A DNA stretch of 40,068 nt from positions 1 through 40,068 of the forward strand of contig JAZQJE010000034.1 of the NCBI GenBank assembly GCA_045541495.1, in the 5' to 3' direction. Positions 7,129 to 15,667 of this stretch are shown here, piece after piece. The first letter of the stretch is position 1. Every line of letters starts with the position of its first letter. Position numbers and translations under genes: made by a program. The notes under the pieces were generated by a model, which was given only the letters and a program-made list of their open reading frames with translations, had not been told where the DNA came from and ran no database searches. The stretch comes from RGIG3009 sp045541495. GTDB lineage: Bacteria; Bacillota; Clostridia; Oscillospirales; Acutalibacteraceae.

Positions 7129-7137
7129 TATTGTATG
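7129..7137 (-). promoter_or_regulatory. Candidate mother-cell (sigma-E/sigma-K) -10 box for the peptide gene
   Basis: CATACAATA on the minus strand matches the -10 consensus of sigma-E (CATACAMT) and sigma-K (CATANNNTA). No -35 with correct spacing was found: a GCTTATT lies 11 bases upstream and an AC 19 bases upstream. The support is therefore the -10 box and its position only. Confidence 0.3.
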
Positions 7138-7146
7138 GAAAATTTT

Positions 7147-7872
7147 TCAATAAGCGGTATGGGTCTTGAGATACTCTCGCAACATGGCGAGGGCCGCTTC
7201 GGTGACAGCTTTTTCCTCGTCGGACGGGTTTTTACGCAGGGCGCGAACACCCACGATCAAATTGGTAGGCAAAGACTCTTCCCACGGGGTGAGATCGGTG
7301 TCGGGAAAGGAGTCTTTGGCAAAGGCATAGACATCCCATGTAAACCACGTGCCGTCTTGTCCCACGGCGTCGTGCTCCTGTGCCAGCGGCGCAAAGAACG
7401 TGGTACCTGCCGCCATGGCGTCTTCCAATGTGGCATAATAGTCGGGGGCGAACATGTACACGGTCATATCCCGCGCCGCAATATGCGCCAACACATTTTG
7501 ACGGTTGGTCATGCCGACCGTATTGCCTTGCTCCAACGAGATGTTGAGATTCTGAATGGATACACGCACTTCACCGTCGCCGTTGAGATCGGTGGCGTAG
7601 GTTTCCAGCGTTTGTTCCATTTCCGCAATGATACCATCGGGTATATAGGACATGGTTGCCATACAGATGTAATGATCTGCTTCTTCGCGGGTAACGGTTT
7701 GTACGATAAAGACGGTCAGCACGATCACCGCAAAGATCCCGCCGATGATCCCCCACTTATAATGATACCACAAGTTTTGCAGTTTGCCCTTCGGTGTCAT
7801 GGGCGGCAAGGGGGACGGTTGATAGGTTAACTCCTCTTCACTGACACCCACCAAATAGCGTTCTCTCGCCAT
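7147..7872 (-). CDS. Single-pass membrane protein of unknown function
   Basis: A 241-residue protein. A 40-residue cytoplasmic head rich in proline (TYQPSPLPPMTPKGK) is followed by one membrane helix at residues 41-60 (GIIGGIFAVIVLTVFIVQTV) and an outside domain of about 180 residues. I do not recognise the family. The extracellular part contains a DLNGDGEVRV stretch resembling a dockerin/EF-hand-type calcium loop, present only once. The ATG at 7872 follows AAAGGAG by eight bases; the frame extends 20 residues further upstream but without a ribosome-binding site. A strong promoter in the gap after hisIE shows that it is not simply the tail of the his operon. Confidence 0.7.
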   Translation of the reverse strand: MARERYLVGVSEEELTYQPSPLPPMTPKGKLQNLWYHYKWGIIGGIFAVIVLTVFIVQTVTREEADHYICMATMSYIPDGIIAEMEQTLETYATDLNGDGEVRVSIQNLNISLEQGNTVGMTNRQNVLAHIAARDMTVYMFAPDYYATLEDAMAAGTTFFAPLAQEHDAVGQDGTWFTWDVYAFAKDSFPDTDLTPWEESLPTNLIVGVRALRKNPSDEEKAVTEAALAMLREYLKTHTAY

Positions 7873-7903
7873 GATGGTCGCTCCTTTGTTTAAGATTAAA
7901 ACC

Positions 7904-7932
7904 ATTATATCAAATTTATCAATGAGATGCAA
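7904..7932 (-). promoter_or_regulatory. Promoter for the single-pass membrane protein gene
   Basis: On the minus strand, TTGCAT, 17 bases, TATAAT, 32 bases before the start codon. It lies in the short gap downstream of hisIE. Confidence 0.8.
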
Positions 7933-7939
7933 GAAACGA

Positions 7940-8590
7940 TCAAGAGGTCATTTTTTCCTGCTTGACTTTGCGGTCGATCACATGGCGAGACGCCAGTTCC
8001 CTGTGAATGTCCTCCAGTGAAATACCCGCTTCGATCATCAAGACCATGGTGTGATAGGCCAAATCCGCAATCTCATAGATGGTTTCTTTTTTATCCTCCG
8101 CTTTGGCAGCGATAATGACCTCCGTGCATTCTTCGCCCACCTTTTTTAAGATCTTGTCCAATCCTTTATCGAACAAATAGGTGGTGTAAGAGCCTTCTTT
8201 CCGATCGGTCTTGCGCCTCTCTATGAGGGACATCAGCGCCGGCAAGGAAAACTCTTGCCGTTCGTCGCTGTTCCATACGGGGGTTGTGAAGCAGGAGGTC
8301 GTGCCCGTATGACAGGCAGGACCGTCGGGTTCCACCATCACCACCAAGGCATCGTTATCGCAGTCGGCGGTGATGGAGACAATGTGTTGATAGTTTCCGC
8401 TGGTTTCCCCTTTCAGCCACAATTCGTTTCGTGAACGGCTCCAGAAGCAGGTAAGACCTTTTTCCATGGAGACGGCCAAACTTTCTTTGTTCATATAGGC
8501 AAGGGTCAGCACCTGTTTCGTGACCGCATCGGTCACAATGGCGGGGATAAGCCCTTTTTCGTCAAATTTTAACTCGTCAATGTTGAGCAT
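7940..8590 (-). CDS. hisIE: Bifunctional phosphoribosyl-AMP cyclohydrolase / phosphoribosyl-ATP pyrophosphatase
   Basis: Catalyses steps 2 and 3 of histidine synthesis. The HisI half (residues 1 to about 110) holds the motif WSRSRNELWLKGETSGN and metal-binding cysteines (DCDND, CHTGTTSCF). The HisE half (about 125-210) holds GEECTEVIIAAK and YEIADLAYH. At 216 residues it matches fused HisIE proteins. The ATG follows AAGGAGGAG by about six bases. It is the last gene of the his operon, 14 bases after hisF. No clear terminator follows. Confidence 0.96.
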   Translation of the reverse strand: MLNIDELKFDEKGLIPAIVTDAVTKQVLTLAYMNKESLAVSMEKGLTCFWSRSRNELWLKGETSGNYQHIVSITADCDNDALVVMVEPDGPACHTGTTSCFTTPVWNSDERQEFSLPALMSLIERRKTDRKEGSYTTYLFDKGLDKILKKVGEECTEVIIAAKAEDKKETIYEIADLAYHTMVLMIEAGISLEDIHRELASRHVIDRKVKQEKMTS

Positions 8591-8604
8591 GTTGCTCCTC
8601 CTTT

Positions 8605-9366
8605 TTACAGTTGGCGGGCGGGAATCCTCTGGGCCGCCATATAGGCTTTCAGATCGCGAATATCCACTTCGCCGAAATGGAAAATCGAAGCCGCCAGACC
8701 GGCATCCACTTTTGGTAACGCGCGGAACAGGGTGATGAAATCGTCCATGTTACCCGCGCCGCCGGAGGCAATGACGGGCACAGACACGGCGTTGCATACC
8801 GCTTCCAGCATTTCCAGATCGAAGCCGCCTTTCACGCCGTCGGTATCGATGGAATTGACCACCACTTCCCCTGCACCGTCGTCGACACAGCGACGGATCC
8901 AGTCGATGGCTTCCATGCCGGTGTTTTCCCGTCCGCCTTTGGCGAAAACGCGGAATACCCCATCGACCCGTTTCACGTCTACGGACAGTACCACACACTG
9001 ATCACCGTAGAGTTTGGCGGCTTGCCCGATCAGCGTGGGGTCGGCGATGGCACCCGAATTGACACTGACTTTATCTGCGCCACAAGCCAACACCCGTTCA
9101 AAGTCGGCGGTGGTGCGGATACCGCCTCCCACCGTCAGGGGGATAAATACCGAGCGGGCAGTCTCGCATAAAATGTCGGTGAACAGTTGACGGCCTTCGG
9201 CGGAGGCGGGGATATCGTAAAACACCAGTTCATCCGCGCCGCCCGCGGAATACCGTTTGGCCAGTTCCACGGGAGAAGCCACGTCCCCCAATCCTTTAAA
9301 GTTGACGCCTTTCACCACGCGCCCGTCTTTTACATCCAGACAGGGAATAATGCGTTTGGTTATCAT
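8605..9366 (-). CDS. hisF: Imidazole glycerol phosphate synthase, cyclase subunit
   Basis: HisF closes the imidazole ring using ammonia supplied by HisH, giving imidazole glycerol phosphate and AICAR. The 253-residue (beta-alpha)8 barrel begins IIPCLDVKDGRVVKGVNF with the catalytic Asp of DVKDGR. The second catalytic Asp lies in NSIDTDGVKGGFD, and a phosphate-binding VIASGGAG is present. The start overlaps the hisA stop by four bases (ATGA-type), so it is coupled to hisA. Confidence 0.97.
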   Translation of the reverse strand: MITKRIIPCLDVKDGRVVKGVNFKGLGDVASPVELAKRYSAGGADELVFYDIPASAEGRQLFTDILCETARSVFIPLTVGGGIRTTADFERVLACGADKVSVNSGAIADPTLIGQAAKLYGDQCVVLSVDVKRVDGVFRVFAKGGRENTGMEAIDWIRRCVDDGAGEVVVNSIDTDGVKGGFDLEMLEAVCNAVSVPVIASGGAGNMDDFITLFRALPKVDAGLAASIFHFGEVDIRDLKAYMAAQRIPARQL

Positions 9367-10076
9367 CTTGTCACCTCGATCGCTTGCGCCAAGTCGATAG
9401 CGCCGGTGTAGTAGGCTTTGCCCACGATGGCACCGTACAAATCCATGGCGGCCAATCGTTTCACATCGTCTAACGAGGATACGCCGCCCGAGGCTACCAG
9501 TTGCAATGACAGGTCGCGGGACAAGCGTTCGTATAGTGCCGCGTTGGCACCTTGCATGGCACCGTCCTTAGAAATATCGGTACAAATAAGGGTGCGCACG
9601 CCGATCGCTTCCATCTGTTTGCAAAAATCAAAGGCATCCAGACCCGCGCTTTGGGTCCAGCCTTTGATGGCCACTTGACCATCTCGAATATCGACGCCGA
9701 CGGCGATCTTGTCACCATGCTTTTTCACGGCCTGTGCCACAAATCCTTCTTCGGTGACGGCGGCGGTGCCCAAGATCACACGGTCAATACCCGCCATCAG
9801 ATAGCGGTCAATCACATCCATGGTACGGATGCCACCCCCCACTTCGCAAAACAAGTCGGTTTGGGATTTCAGGCGGCAGATCAATTCTAAATGCGGGGTG
9901 GTGCCGTCTTTGGCACCTTGCAGGTCTACCAGGTGAATATGGGTGGCACCTTGCTTTTTAAATTGGGCGGCGACGGCCGCGGGGTCATCACTGTACACGG
10001 TCATTTGCGCATAATCGCCCTTAAACAGGCGCACAGCTTTGCCGTCGTACAGGTCGATGGCGGGAAAAATGTTCAT
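9363..10076 (-). CDS. hisA: ProFAR isomerase
   Basis: 1-(5-phosphoribosyl)-5-[(5-phosphoribosylamino)methylideneamino] imidazole-4-carboxamide isomerase, the HisF-related barrel acting between HisI and HisF/HisH. Motifs: FPAIDLYDGKAVRL with the catalytic Asp, CTDISKDGAMQGAN with the second Asp, and the phosphate-binding VASGGVSS. 237 residues is typical. It overlaps hisH by four bases and hisF by four. Confidence 0.97.
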   Translation of the reverse strand: MNIFPAIDLYDGKAVRLFKGDYAQMTVYSDDPAAVAAQFKKQGATHIHLVDLQGAKDGTTPHLELICRLKSQTDLFCEVGGGIRTMDVIDRYLMAGIDRVILGTAAVTEEGFVAQAVKKHGDKIAVGVDIRDGQVAIKGWTQSAGLDAFDFCKQMEAIGVRTLICTDISKDGAMQGANAALYERLSRDLSLQLVASGGVSSLDDVKRLAAMDLYGAIVGKAYYTGAIDLAQAIEVTR

Positions 10077-10690
10077 ATGTTGTCCTCCTCACAAAAGGCG
10101 CGCAAGATGGCAAGCCCCACATCACCGCTTTTTTCGGGGTGAAACTGGCAACCGTATACGCGACCATCGGCCACCGCCGCGGTGAGGGGTGCGCCGTAAT
10201 GGGCGGTAGCGATGACCGCGTCGGCACAATCGGCGGCGTAGAACGAGTGTACAAAATACACGTAGTCCCCCTCCCGCACGTAGCGAAACAGGGGATGCGG
10301 TTTTGCCATAACAAGAGCGTTCCACCCGATATGGGGAATCTTATAGTCAGCGGGGATCACCTCGGCAATAGAGCGGATGTTGCCGTGTACCAATCCCAAT
10401 CCCTCGTGTTCCCCGTATTCGTAACTTTTATCAAACAACAACTGCATACCGAGGCAAATGCCGAGGAGCGGTTTGCCCGCCGCCGCTTCGTCTTTGATAA
10501 CAGCGGCAAGGCCTGAACGGCGCAATTTTTCGGCGGCATCGCCGAACGCACCCACACCGGGCAATACGATCTTATCCGCCGCCCGTAAAACGGCGGGGTC
10601 GGCGGTAACCACCGCTTCGGCACCTACGGCAGCGAAAGAACTTTTCAGCGAAAATAGGTTGCCCACGCCGTAATCCACAATGGCGATCAT
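10073..10690 (-). CDS. hisH: Imidazole glycerol phosphate synthase, glutamine amidotransferase subunit
   Basis: The glutaminase partner of HisF. The class I amidotransferase triad is visible: the nucleophile Cys in LGICLGMQLLF (near residue 80) and His/Glu in YGCQFHPEKS (near residue 185). The N-terminal IAIVDYGVGNLFS is the family start. At 205 residues it has the usual length. Its start shares one base with the hisB stop. Confidence 0.97.
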   Translation of the reverse strand: MIAIVDYGVGNLFSLKSSFAAVGAEAVVTADPAVLRAADKIVLPGVGAFGDAAEKLRRSGLAAVIKDEAAAGKPLLGICLGMQLLFDKSYEYGEHEGLGLVHGNIRSIAEVIPADYKIPHIGWNALVMAKPHPLFRYVREGDYVYFVHSFYAADCADAVIATAHYGAPLTAAVADGRVYGCQFHPEKSGDVGLAILRAFCEEDNI

Positions 10691-11277
10691 TACAGAACTC
10701 CCTTCGTGGACGGCACTTCGTCCGCACAGGCAGGATCGATAGCCACGGCAGCGCGCAGGGCGCGTGCCACGGATTTGAACGCCCCTTCGATGATGTGGTG
10801 AGAGTTACTGCCCGCCAGTTGGCGAATGTGCAGGGTGACGGCGGCGTGGCGGGTGAATGCCAGCCAAAACTCCTCGCACAGTTCGGTGTCGAACGTCCCC
10901 ACTTTGGCGGCGGGGATAGTGAGACCGTATTGCAACAGCGAACGGCCAGAAATGTCCACCGCCGACAAAATCAACGCTTCATCCATGGGCAACAGCATAC
11001 TGCCGTAACGGGTGATGCCTTTTTTATCGCCCAAGGCTTTATCAAAGGCCTGACCCAAGCAGATGGCGATATCTTCCACCGTGTGATGGTCGTCCACCTG
11101 CGTATCGCCTTTACAGGTGACAATCAGATCAAAACGGCCATGACGGGCGAACAGGGTGAGCATGTGATCTAAAAAGCCACAACCGGTTGCCACAGTACTG
11201 TTGCCGTTGCCGTTCAGTTCCAAGGTCAGTTGAATATCGGTTTCCGCGGTTTTACGAATGATGGTGGCGTTTCTCAT
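10690..11277 (-). CDS. hisB: Imidazoleglycerol-phosphate dehydratase
   Basis: Dehydrates IGP to imidazole acetol phosphate. The manganese-binding histidine clusters are present as GCGFLDHML, DDHHTVEDI and GSNSHHIIE. At 195 residues it contains only the dehydratase, without the histidinol-phosphatase half found in enterobacterial HisB. It overlaps hisC by four bases and hisH by one. Confidence 0.97.
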   Translation of the reverse strand: MRNATIIRKTAETDIQLTLELNGNGNSTVATGCGFLDHMLTLFARHGRFDLIVTCKGDTQVDDHHTVEDIAICLGQAFDKALGDKKGITRYGSMLLPMDEALILSAVDISGRSLLQYGLTIPAAKVGTFDTELCEEFWLAFTRHAAVTLHIRQLAGSNSHHIIEGAFKSVARALRAAVAIDPACADEVPSTKGVL

Positions 11278-12341
11278 AGGGTTACCTCCGAAAGAATGGA
11301 TTCCAGTGTATTGATTAAGGTTTCCATTTGTTTATGGCTGCCGATGGTAATACGGTTATAGTCGGTTAAACGGGGGGTATCAAAATGGCGAACCAGAATA
11401 CCCCGTTCTTTCAGTTGCTGATACAGAATCTTGCCGCTCACCCGCGGGTGACGGGCCAATACGAAGTTGGCGGCGGAGGGGATCACTTCGAAACCCAAAG
11501 CTTGCAGTTGCGCGGCGGTATAGGCGCGATTTTCCATAACGGTGCGACAATTTTCCAGCGTATATTCCTCGTCTTCCAACACACCCAAGCCCGCCGCCGC
11601 GGTCATGCGGTTGAGGTTGTAGGGGTTGGTGGAATATTTGATGGTGTTCAGGTCGCGGATAAGGGCGGCATTACCGATGCCCAGTCCCAATCGTGCACCC
11701 GCCATAGAGCGGGATTTGGAGAAAGTTTGGGTGACCAACAGGTTATCGTATTGGTGAATGAGGGGTACGCAACTTTCACCTCCGAAATCCACATAGGCTT
11801 CGTCGATCACCACCACCGAGTCGGGATTGCTGCTGACGATGCGTTCGATCTCCGACAACGGCAAACACAGGCCCGTGGGGGCGTTGGGGTTGGCGAGAAA
11901 GATGGTCTTTCCCACGCCGCGATAATCATTCACATCCAAAGTGAAATCGTCCTGCAGAGGTTTTTCCTCATACGGGATACCGTTACAGGCGGCAAACACC
12001 TTATAAAACCCATAGGTGATATCGGGAAATACGGCGGGGTGTGTGTCGTCGCAAAAGGCCATAAAGGCGAAGTTGAGCACTTCGTCGGAACCGTTGACGA
12101 GAATGACTTCGTCGGGTGTTACGCCCCATTGTTTGGCCACTGCGTCGGTCAGTGCCTGATAAGTGGGGTCGGGGTACAGTTCCAGTTGTTTGGCCGCCTC
12201 CGCCCCATAGGCTTGGGCCTTTTTGGACGGCGGGAACGGGGATTCGTTGGTATTGAGTTTGATATATCGCTTATCCTGCGGTTGTTCACCGGGAGTATAA
12301 GGGGTCAGACTCGCGTATTTATCACTGAAAAATCGGCTCAT
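11274..12341 (-). CDS. hisC: Histidinol-phosphate aminotransferase
   Basis: A PLP-dependent fold type I aminotransferase that makes histidinol phosphate. The PLP lysine lies in TQTFSKSRSMAGARLG. Other family motifs include NTNESPFPPS, NPNAPTG and DEAYVDFGG, plus C-terminal arginines in ITIGSHKQM. 355 residues is typical. The gene directly abuts hisD and overlaps hisB by four bases. Confidence 0.96.
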   Translation of the reverse strand: MSRFFSDKYASLTPYTPGEQPQDKRYIKLNTNESPFPPSKKAQAYGAEAAKQLELYPDPTYQALTDAVAKQWGVTPDEVILVNGSDEVLNFAFMAFCDDTHPAVFPDITYGFYKVFAACNGIPYEEKPLQDDFTLDVNDYRGVGKTIFLANPNAPTGLCLPLSEIERIVSSNPDSVVVIDEAYVDFGGESCVPLIHQYDNLLVTQTFSKSRSMAGARLGLGIGNAALIRDLNTIKYSTNPYNLNRMTAAAGLGVLEDEEYTLENCRTVMENRAYTAAQLQALGFEVIPSAANFVLARHPRVSGKILYQQLKERGILVRHFDTPRLTDYNRITIGSHKQMETLINTLESILSEVTL

Positions 12342-13619
12342 TTACGTATCCTCTAATCGGATGACAGCGCTTTTGGCGTGGGCGGTGAGACCTTCTTGCT
12401 CGGCAAAGTACGCCACGTCTTCCGCCACGGAATTCAGCGCGTCACGGGTGAAATAGGTGTATTGGGTCTTCTTAACAAAATCATCCACCGACAAGGGGCT
12501 GGAGAATTTGGCCGTGCCGCCGGTTGGCAGTGTGTGGTTGGGGCCCGCTAAATAGTCCCCCAAGGCTTCGGGGCAATGTTTGCCCATAAAGATGGACCCC
12601 GCATGGCGGATACCGTCCAAATAATCAAAGGGGTTGTCCACACACAGTTCCAAGTGTTCGGGGGCGATCTCGTTGGCAATGTCCAATACCACAGACAGGT
12701 CGTTTGCTACGATGATCTTGCCGTTGTTGTCGATGGAAGCGCGGGCAATCTCACTGCGGGATAACAGAGGGATCTGCACTTCCAGTTCCGCTTGTACCGC
12801 CGTGGCCAGTGCCATGGAATCGGTAACTAAGACGGCACTTGCCAGTTTGTCGTGTTCCGCTTGGGACAACAGATCTGCCGCCACATGGCGGGGGTTGGCG
12901 GTGGTGTCCGCCACGATGAGGATCTCGCTGGGGCCGGCAATCATGTCGATGGACACGGTGCCAAACACCTGTTTTTTGGCTTCCGCCACAAAGGCGTTGC
13001 CGGGGCCTACGATCTTATCCACTTTCGGGACACTTTCGGTGCCGAATGCCAAAGCGGCAACGGCTTGAGCACCGCCGATTTTAAAGATCTTATCCACGCC
13101 CGCCACATGAGCGGCAGCTAAAATGACGGGGTTGATCTTGCCGTTTTTATCGGGTGGGGAAACCATGACTACCTCGGGGACACCCGCAATCTTAGCGGGG
13201 ATGGCGTCCATGAGAACGGTGGAGGGATAGGCCGCCGTGCCACCGGGAACGTATAAACCCGCTCGATCCACGGGGACGACCTTTTGGCCCATGACAATGC
13301 CCGCTTCATCGTTAATGATAAAGCTGTTGCGCACTTGTTTTTCGTGAAATTTGGTGATGTTGCGCGCCGCTTTTTGTAAGATCGCCAAAAATTTAGGCGA
13401 GACAGATCCCACCGCTTCGTCGATCTCGGCGGGGGTGACTTGCAATGTGTCCAGCACCGCACCGTCGAAACGGGCGGTATACTCTTTGAGCGCCGCGTCA
13501 CCGCGAGTGCGAACCTCGTTTAAAATGTCGCGGACAATATCAGTGACGTTCACCGTGGGCTCTACTCGCGCAAAGATCTTGTCGTTTTCTACTTCGCCGT
13601 AGGGTAAAATCGTGATCAT
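12342..13619 (-). CDS. hisD: Histidinol dehydrogenase
   Basis: Carries out the final two NAD-dependent oxidations from histidinol to histidine and is zinc dependent. Recognisable blocks are VDRAGLYVPGGTAAYPS, KIVGPGNAFVAEAKK, DMIAGPSEILI, LLSQAEHD, and EAL-GDYLAGPNHTLPTGG near the C terminus. 425 residues is the usual length. It overlaps hisG by four bases. Confidence 0.97.
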   Translation of the reverse strand: MITILPYGEVENDKIFARVEPTVNVTDIVRDILNEVRTRGDAALKEYTARFDGAVLDTLQVTPAEIDEAVGSVSPKFLAILQKAARNITKFHEKQVRNSFIINDEAGIVMGQKVVPVDRAGLYVPGGTAAYPSTVLMDAIPAKIAGVPEVVMVSPPDKNGKINPVILAAAHVAGVDKIFKIGGAQAVAALAFGTESVPKVDKIVGPGNAFVAEAKKQVFGTVSIDMIAGPSEILIVADTTANPRHVAADLLSQAEHDKLASAVLVTDSMALATAVQAELEVQIPLLSRSEIARASIDNNGKIIVANDLSVVLDIANEIAPEHLELCVDNPFDYLDGIRHAGSIFMGKHCPEALGDYLAGPNHTLPTGGTAKFSSPLSVDDFVKKTQYTYFTRDALNSVAEDVAYFAEQEGLTAHAKSAVIRLEDT

Positions 13620-14254
13620 ACCGTTTCCTCCGTTTGTGCGGACAGTTCCCGCAACAGGGTCTCAATGGCTTCGTTTTTGAATGTAAAACTGGCTTTATTG
13701 GCAATGAGGCGGGCGCTGATGGGGACGATGGTTTCGGTGACCACCAAATTGTTTTCCTTGAGGGTAGCACCCGTTTCCACAATGTCGACGATCACATCGG
13801 ACAGTCCTAAAATGGGGGCAATCTCGATGGAGCCGTTTAGGTGAATGATATCGATGTCTCTTCCCAGCGAGGCGTAGTAGTTGCCCGCGATGGTAGCAAA
13901 TTTGGTGGCCACTTTCAGGGTGCGGCGGGGATCGTCGCGGAAATCCGCTTTGGCGGCTACTGCCATACGGCATTTGCCCAGTCCCAGATCCAACAGTTCG
14001 TAGACGGCGGGGCGATATTCCAGCAAAATATCTTTGCCTGCCACGCCGATGTCTGCGGCGCCACGTTCCACATAAATGGCCACGTCGGAAGGCTTGACCC
14101 AAAAATAGCGGATACCTTTTTCCTCGTTTTCAAAAATAAGTTTGCGGTTGGTTTCCTTGATGGAGGGACACTCGAAACCCGCTTTTTCGAACATGGCGTA
14201 TACTTTTTCGCCGAGTCTGCCTTTGGGGAGCGCCACATTAAGCATGGTCTTCAA
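13616..14254 (-). CDS. hisG: ATP phosphoribosyltransferase, short catalytic form
   Basis: First committed step of histidine synthesis: ATP plus PRPP. At 212 residues it is the short form that lacks the regulatory ACT-like domain and needs HisZ, which is encoded directly upstream. Motifs are ALPKGRLGE at the start and DVIVDIVETGATLKENNL (the PRPP loop). The start is either a TTG at 14254 with AGGTGA six bases upstream, or an ATG at 14245 with no good SD. The TTG is kept because of its spacing; it lies inside hisZ, giving a 17-base overlap. Confidence 0.95.
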   Translation of the reverse strand: MKTMLNVALPKGRLGEKVYAMFEKAGFECPSIKETNRKLIFENEEKGIRYFWVKPSDVAIYVERGAADIGVAGKDILLEYRPAVYELLDLGLGKCRMAVAAKADFRDDPRRTLKVATKFATIAGNYYASLGRDIDIIHLNGSIEIAPILGLSDVIVDIVETGATLKENNLVVTETIVPISARLIANKASFTFKNEAIETLLRELSAQTEETV

Positions 14255-15338
14255 GTTGTTTCACCTCGCCGTTTATGAATTTCCATAGTTGACGGTACCG
14301 CAATTTTTCGGGCAATACCCGCGCTGCCATGACCCATTTACCGTCTGTCGACAAGTCCGATATTGCTTGGTTTACGGTGGGAATCTCTTCCCCGTCGTAC
14401 AGCAAAACGATATCCACATCGTAGGGATCGACCGCTCGATCCAACCGTTCCAGCATATCCAGATAGACAGCAAAGCCGATAGCGCCCGAACGCCGTCCCA
14501 TTTTCTTCATAAGATTATCGTATTGGCCACCGGATAACACGCTGTCGGGAATACCGTTGATAAAGCCTTTAAAAACAAATCCGTTATAGTAGTTGGTATC
14601 GCTGACCACGGAGAAATCCAATCGCAATCGGTTTGCTGTTTTTTCGTCAAAGGCAGAGAGCACCGTTTCCAGTTGGGTGAGAGCAGAATCGTCCCCCAAC
14701 AGTTGCCGTAATGCGGGCAATACCTGTGCGGGTGAGCCGTAACACGTGATCAGTCGAGACAATGCCGCCGCCTTTTCTTTGGTGACACCACCGCCCATAC
14801 ATACGGCCGTTAGTTCGTGAACGTTTTTTTCACCGATACAGCGCCGCACCTCGCCCCGCAAAGAGTCAGGAACAGACAGGTGGTCCATGACGGCAGACAG
14901 CACCCCCAAATGGGAGATGTCCAACACCCAATCGGGAGCGATACTGTCAAGGCTCTGCGCCGCCAAGGACAGTACCTCGTACAGGCAATAGTCGTCAATG
15001 TCACCGATGCATTCCAGACCCGTTTGCATGATCTCACGAAATGCGTGACTGCTTTCGGATACCCGATAAACATTCTCGTTATAGTACACCTTTTGCACGC
15101 CCGCCGTATCGCGGCTGTTTTTTACGATAGATAAGGTCACGTCGGGTTTTAGTGCCAACAAACGACCATTGGTGTCGGTAAAGGTAATGACACTGTCCGA
15201 AATGAGAAAATCTTTGTTGCGCACATACAGGTCGTATTCTTCAAATTTATTCATTTTGTAGGGGGCATACCCATACCGCCCGTACAGTTCACGCAGGGTA
15301 AATGCCGCGAACTCACAGTTGTTCAACCGAATATTCAT
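14238..15338 (-). CDS. hisZ: ATP phosphoribosyltransferase regulatory subunit
   Basis: A HisRS-like protein that forms a hetero-octamer with short HisG and gives it histidine feedback inhibition. Class II synthetase core motifs are recognisable (LLALKPDVTLSIVKN, VYRVSESSHAFREIMQTGLECIG, and GGQYDNLMKKMGRRSGAIGFAVYLDML), while the anticodon-binding domain of true HisRS is absent. The start MNIRLNN at 15338 follows AGAGGAACAAGC. It overlaps the stop of the upstream regulator as ATGA, making a 366-residue product. The frame continues upstream inside the regulator gene, but that part is a shadow. Confidence 0.93.
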   Translation of the reverse strand: MNIRLNNCEFAAFTLRELYGRYGYAPYKMNKFEEYDLYVRNKDFLISDSVITFTDTNGRLLALKPDVTLSIVKNSRDTAGVQKVYYNENVYRVSESSHAFREIMQTGLECIGDIDDYCLYEVLSLAAQSLDSIAPDWVLDISHLGVLSAVMDHLSVPDSLRGEVRRCIGEKNVHELTAVCMGGGVTKEKAAALSRLITCYGSPAQVLPALRQLLGDDSALTQLETVLSAFDEKTANRLRLDFSVVSDTNYYNGFVFKGFINGIPDSVLSGGQYDNLMKKMGRRSGAIGFAVYLDMLERLDRAVDPYDVDIVLLYDGEEIPTVNQAISDLSTDGKWVMAARVLPEKLRYRQLWKFINGEVKQLEDHA

Positions 15339-15634
15339 GCTTGTTCCTCTTCCGTTTTTCGTTTGGCGATGGCATCCCGATAACCGCCGCTGCCGTAGTT
15401 CAAGCAACGGCTGACACGGCTGATGGTAGCGGTGCTGATGCCCACTTGTGCCGCGATCTGCTGATAATTAAGGCCTTGTTCCAACAGTAGCGCCACTTCA
15501 AACCGTTGGGCCATATCCTGCAATTCGTTAATGGTACAAACATCTTCAAAGAAACGGTAGCAATCCTCAGTGGTTTCCAACGCTAAGATGGTTTCGAACA
15601 ACCGATTGATGGCTTCTGAACGAAAATTCGCCAT
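15335..15634 (-). CDS. YerC/YecD-family TrpR-like regulator, probable his operon repressor
   Basis: A 99-residue protein of the TrpR/YerC-YecD superfamily. The helix-turn-helix is YQQIAAQVGISTATISRVSR (about residues 56-75), and the family C-terminal signature CLNYGSGGY follows. Members located in his operons have been proposed as histidine-responsive repressors (called HisR). Here the gene heads the operon, is translationally coupled to hisZ and lies directly behind the operon promoter, which fits autoregulation. The ATG follows AAGGAGG by seven bases. Confidence 0.88.
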   Translation of the reverse strand: MANFRSEAINRLFETILALETTEDCYRFFEDVCTINELQDMAQRFEVALLLEQGLNYQQIAAQVGISTATISRVSRCLNYGSGGYRDAIAKRKTEEEQA

Positions 15635-15667
15635 GCCGCTCCCTCCTTGTTGATTTATCGTTACATC

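Noticed and set aside
11385..12356. 323-codon plus-strand open frame opposite hisC
   Set aside because: Complete antisense overlap with a well-supported hisC; Gly/His/Val-rich composition typical of antisense frames in GC-rich genes.
15635..15667. Histidine attenuator or leader peptide before the his operon
   Set aside because: The predicted leader is about 25 bases with no His codon run and no competing hairpins.
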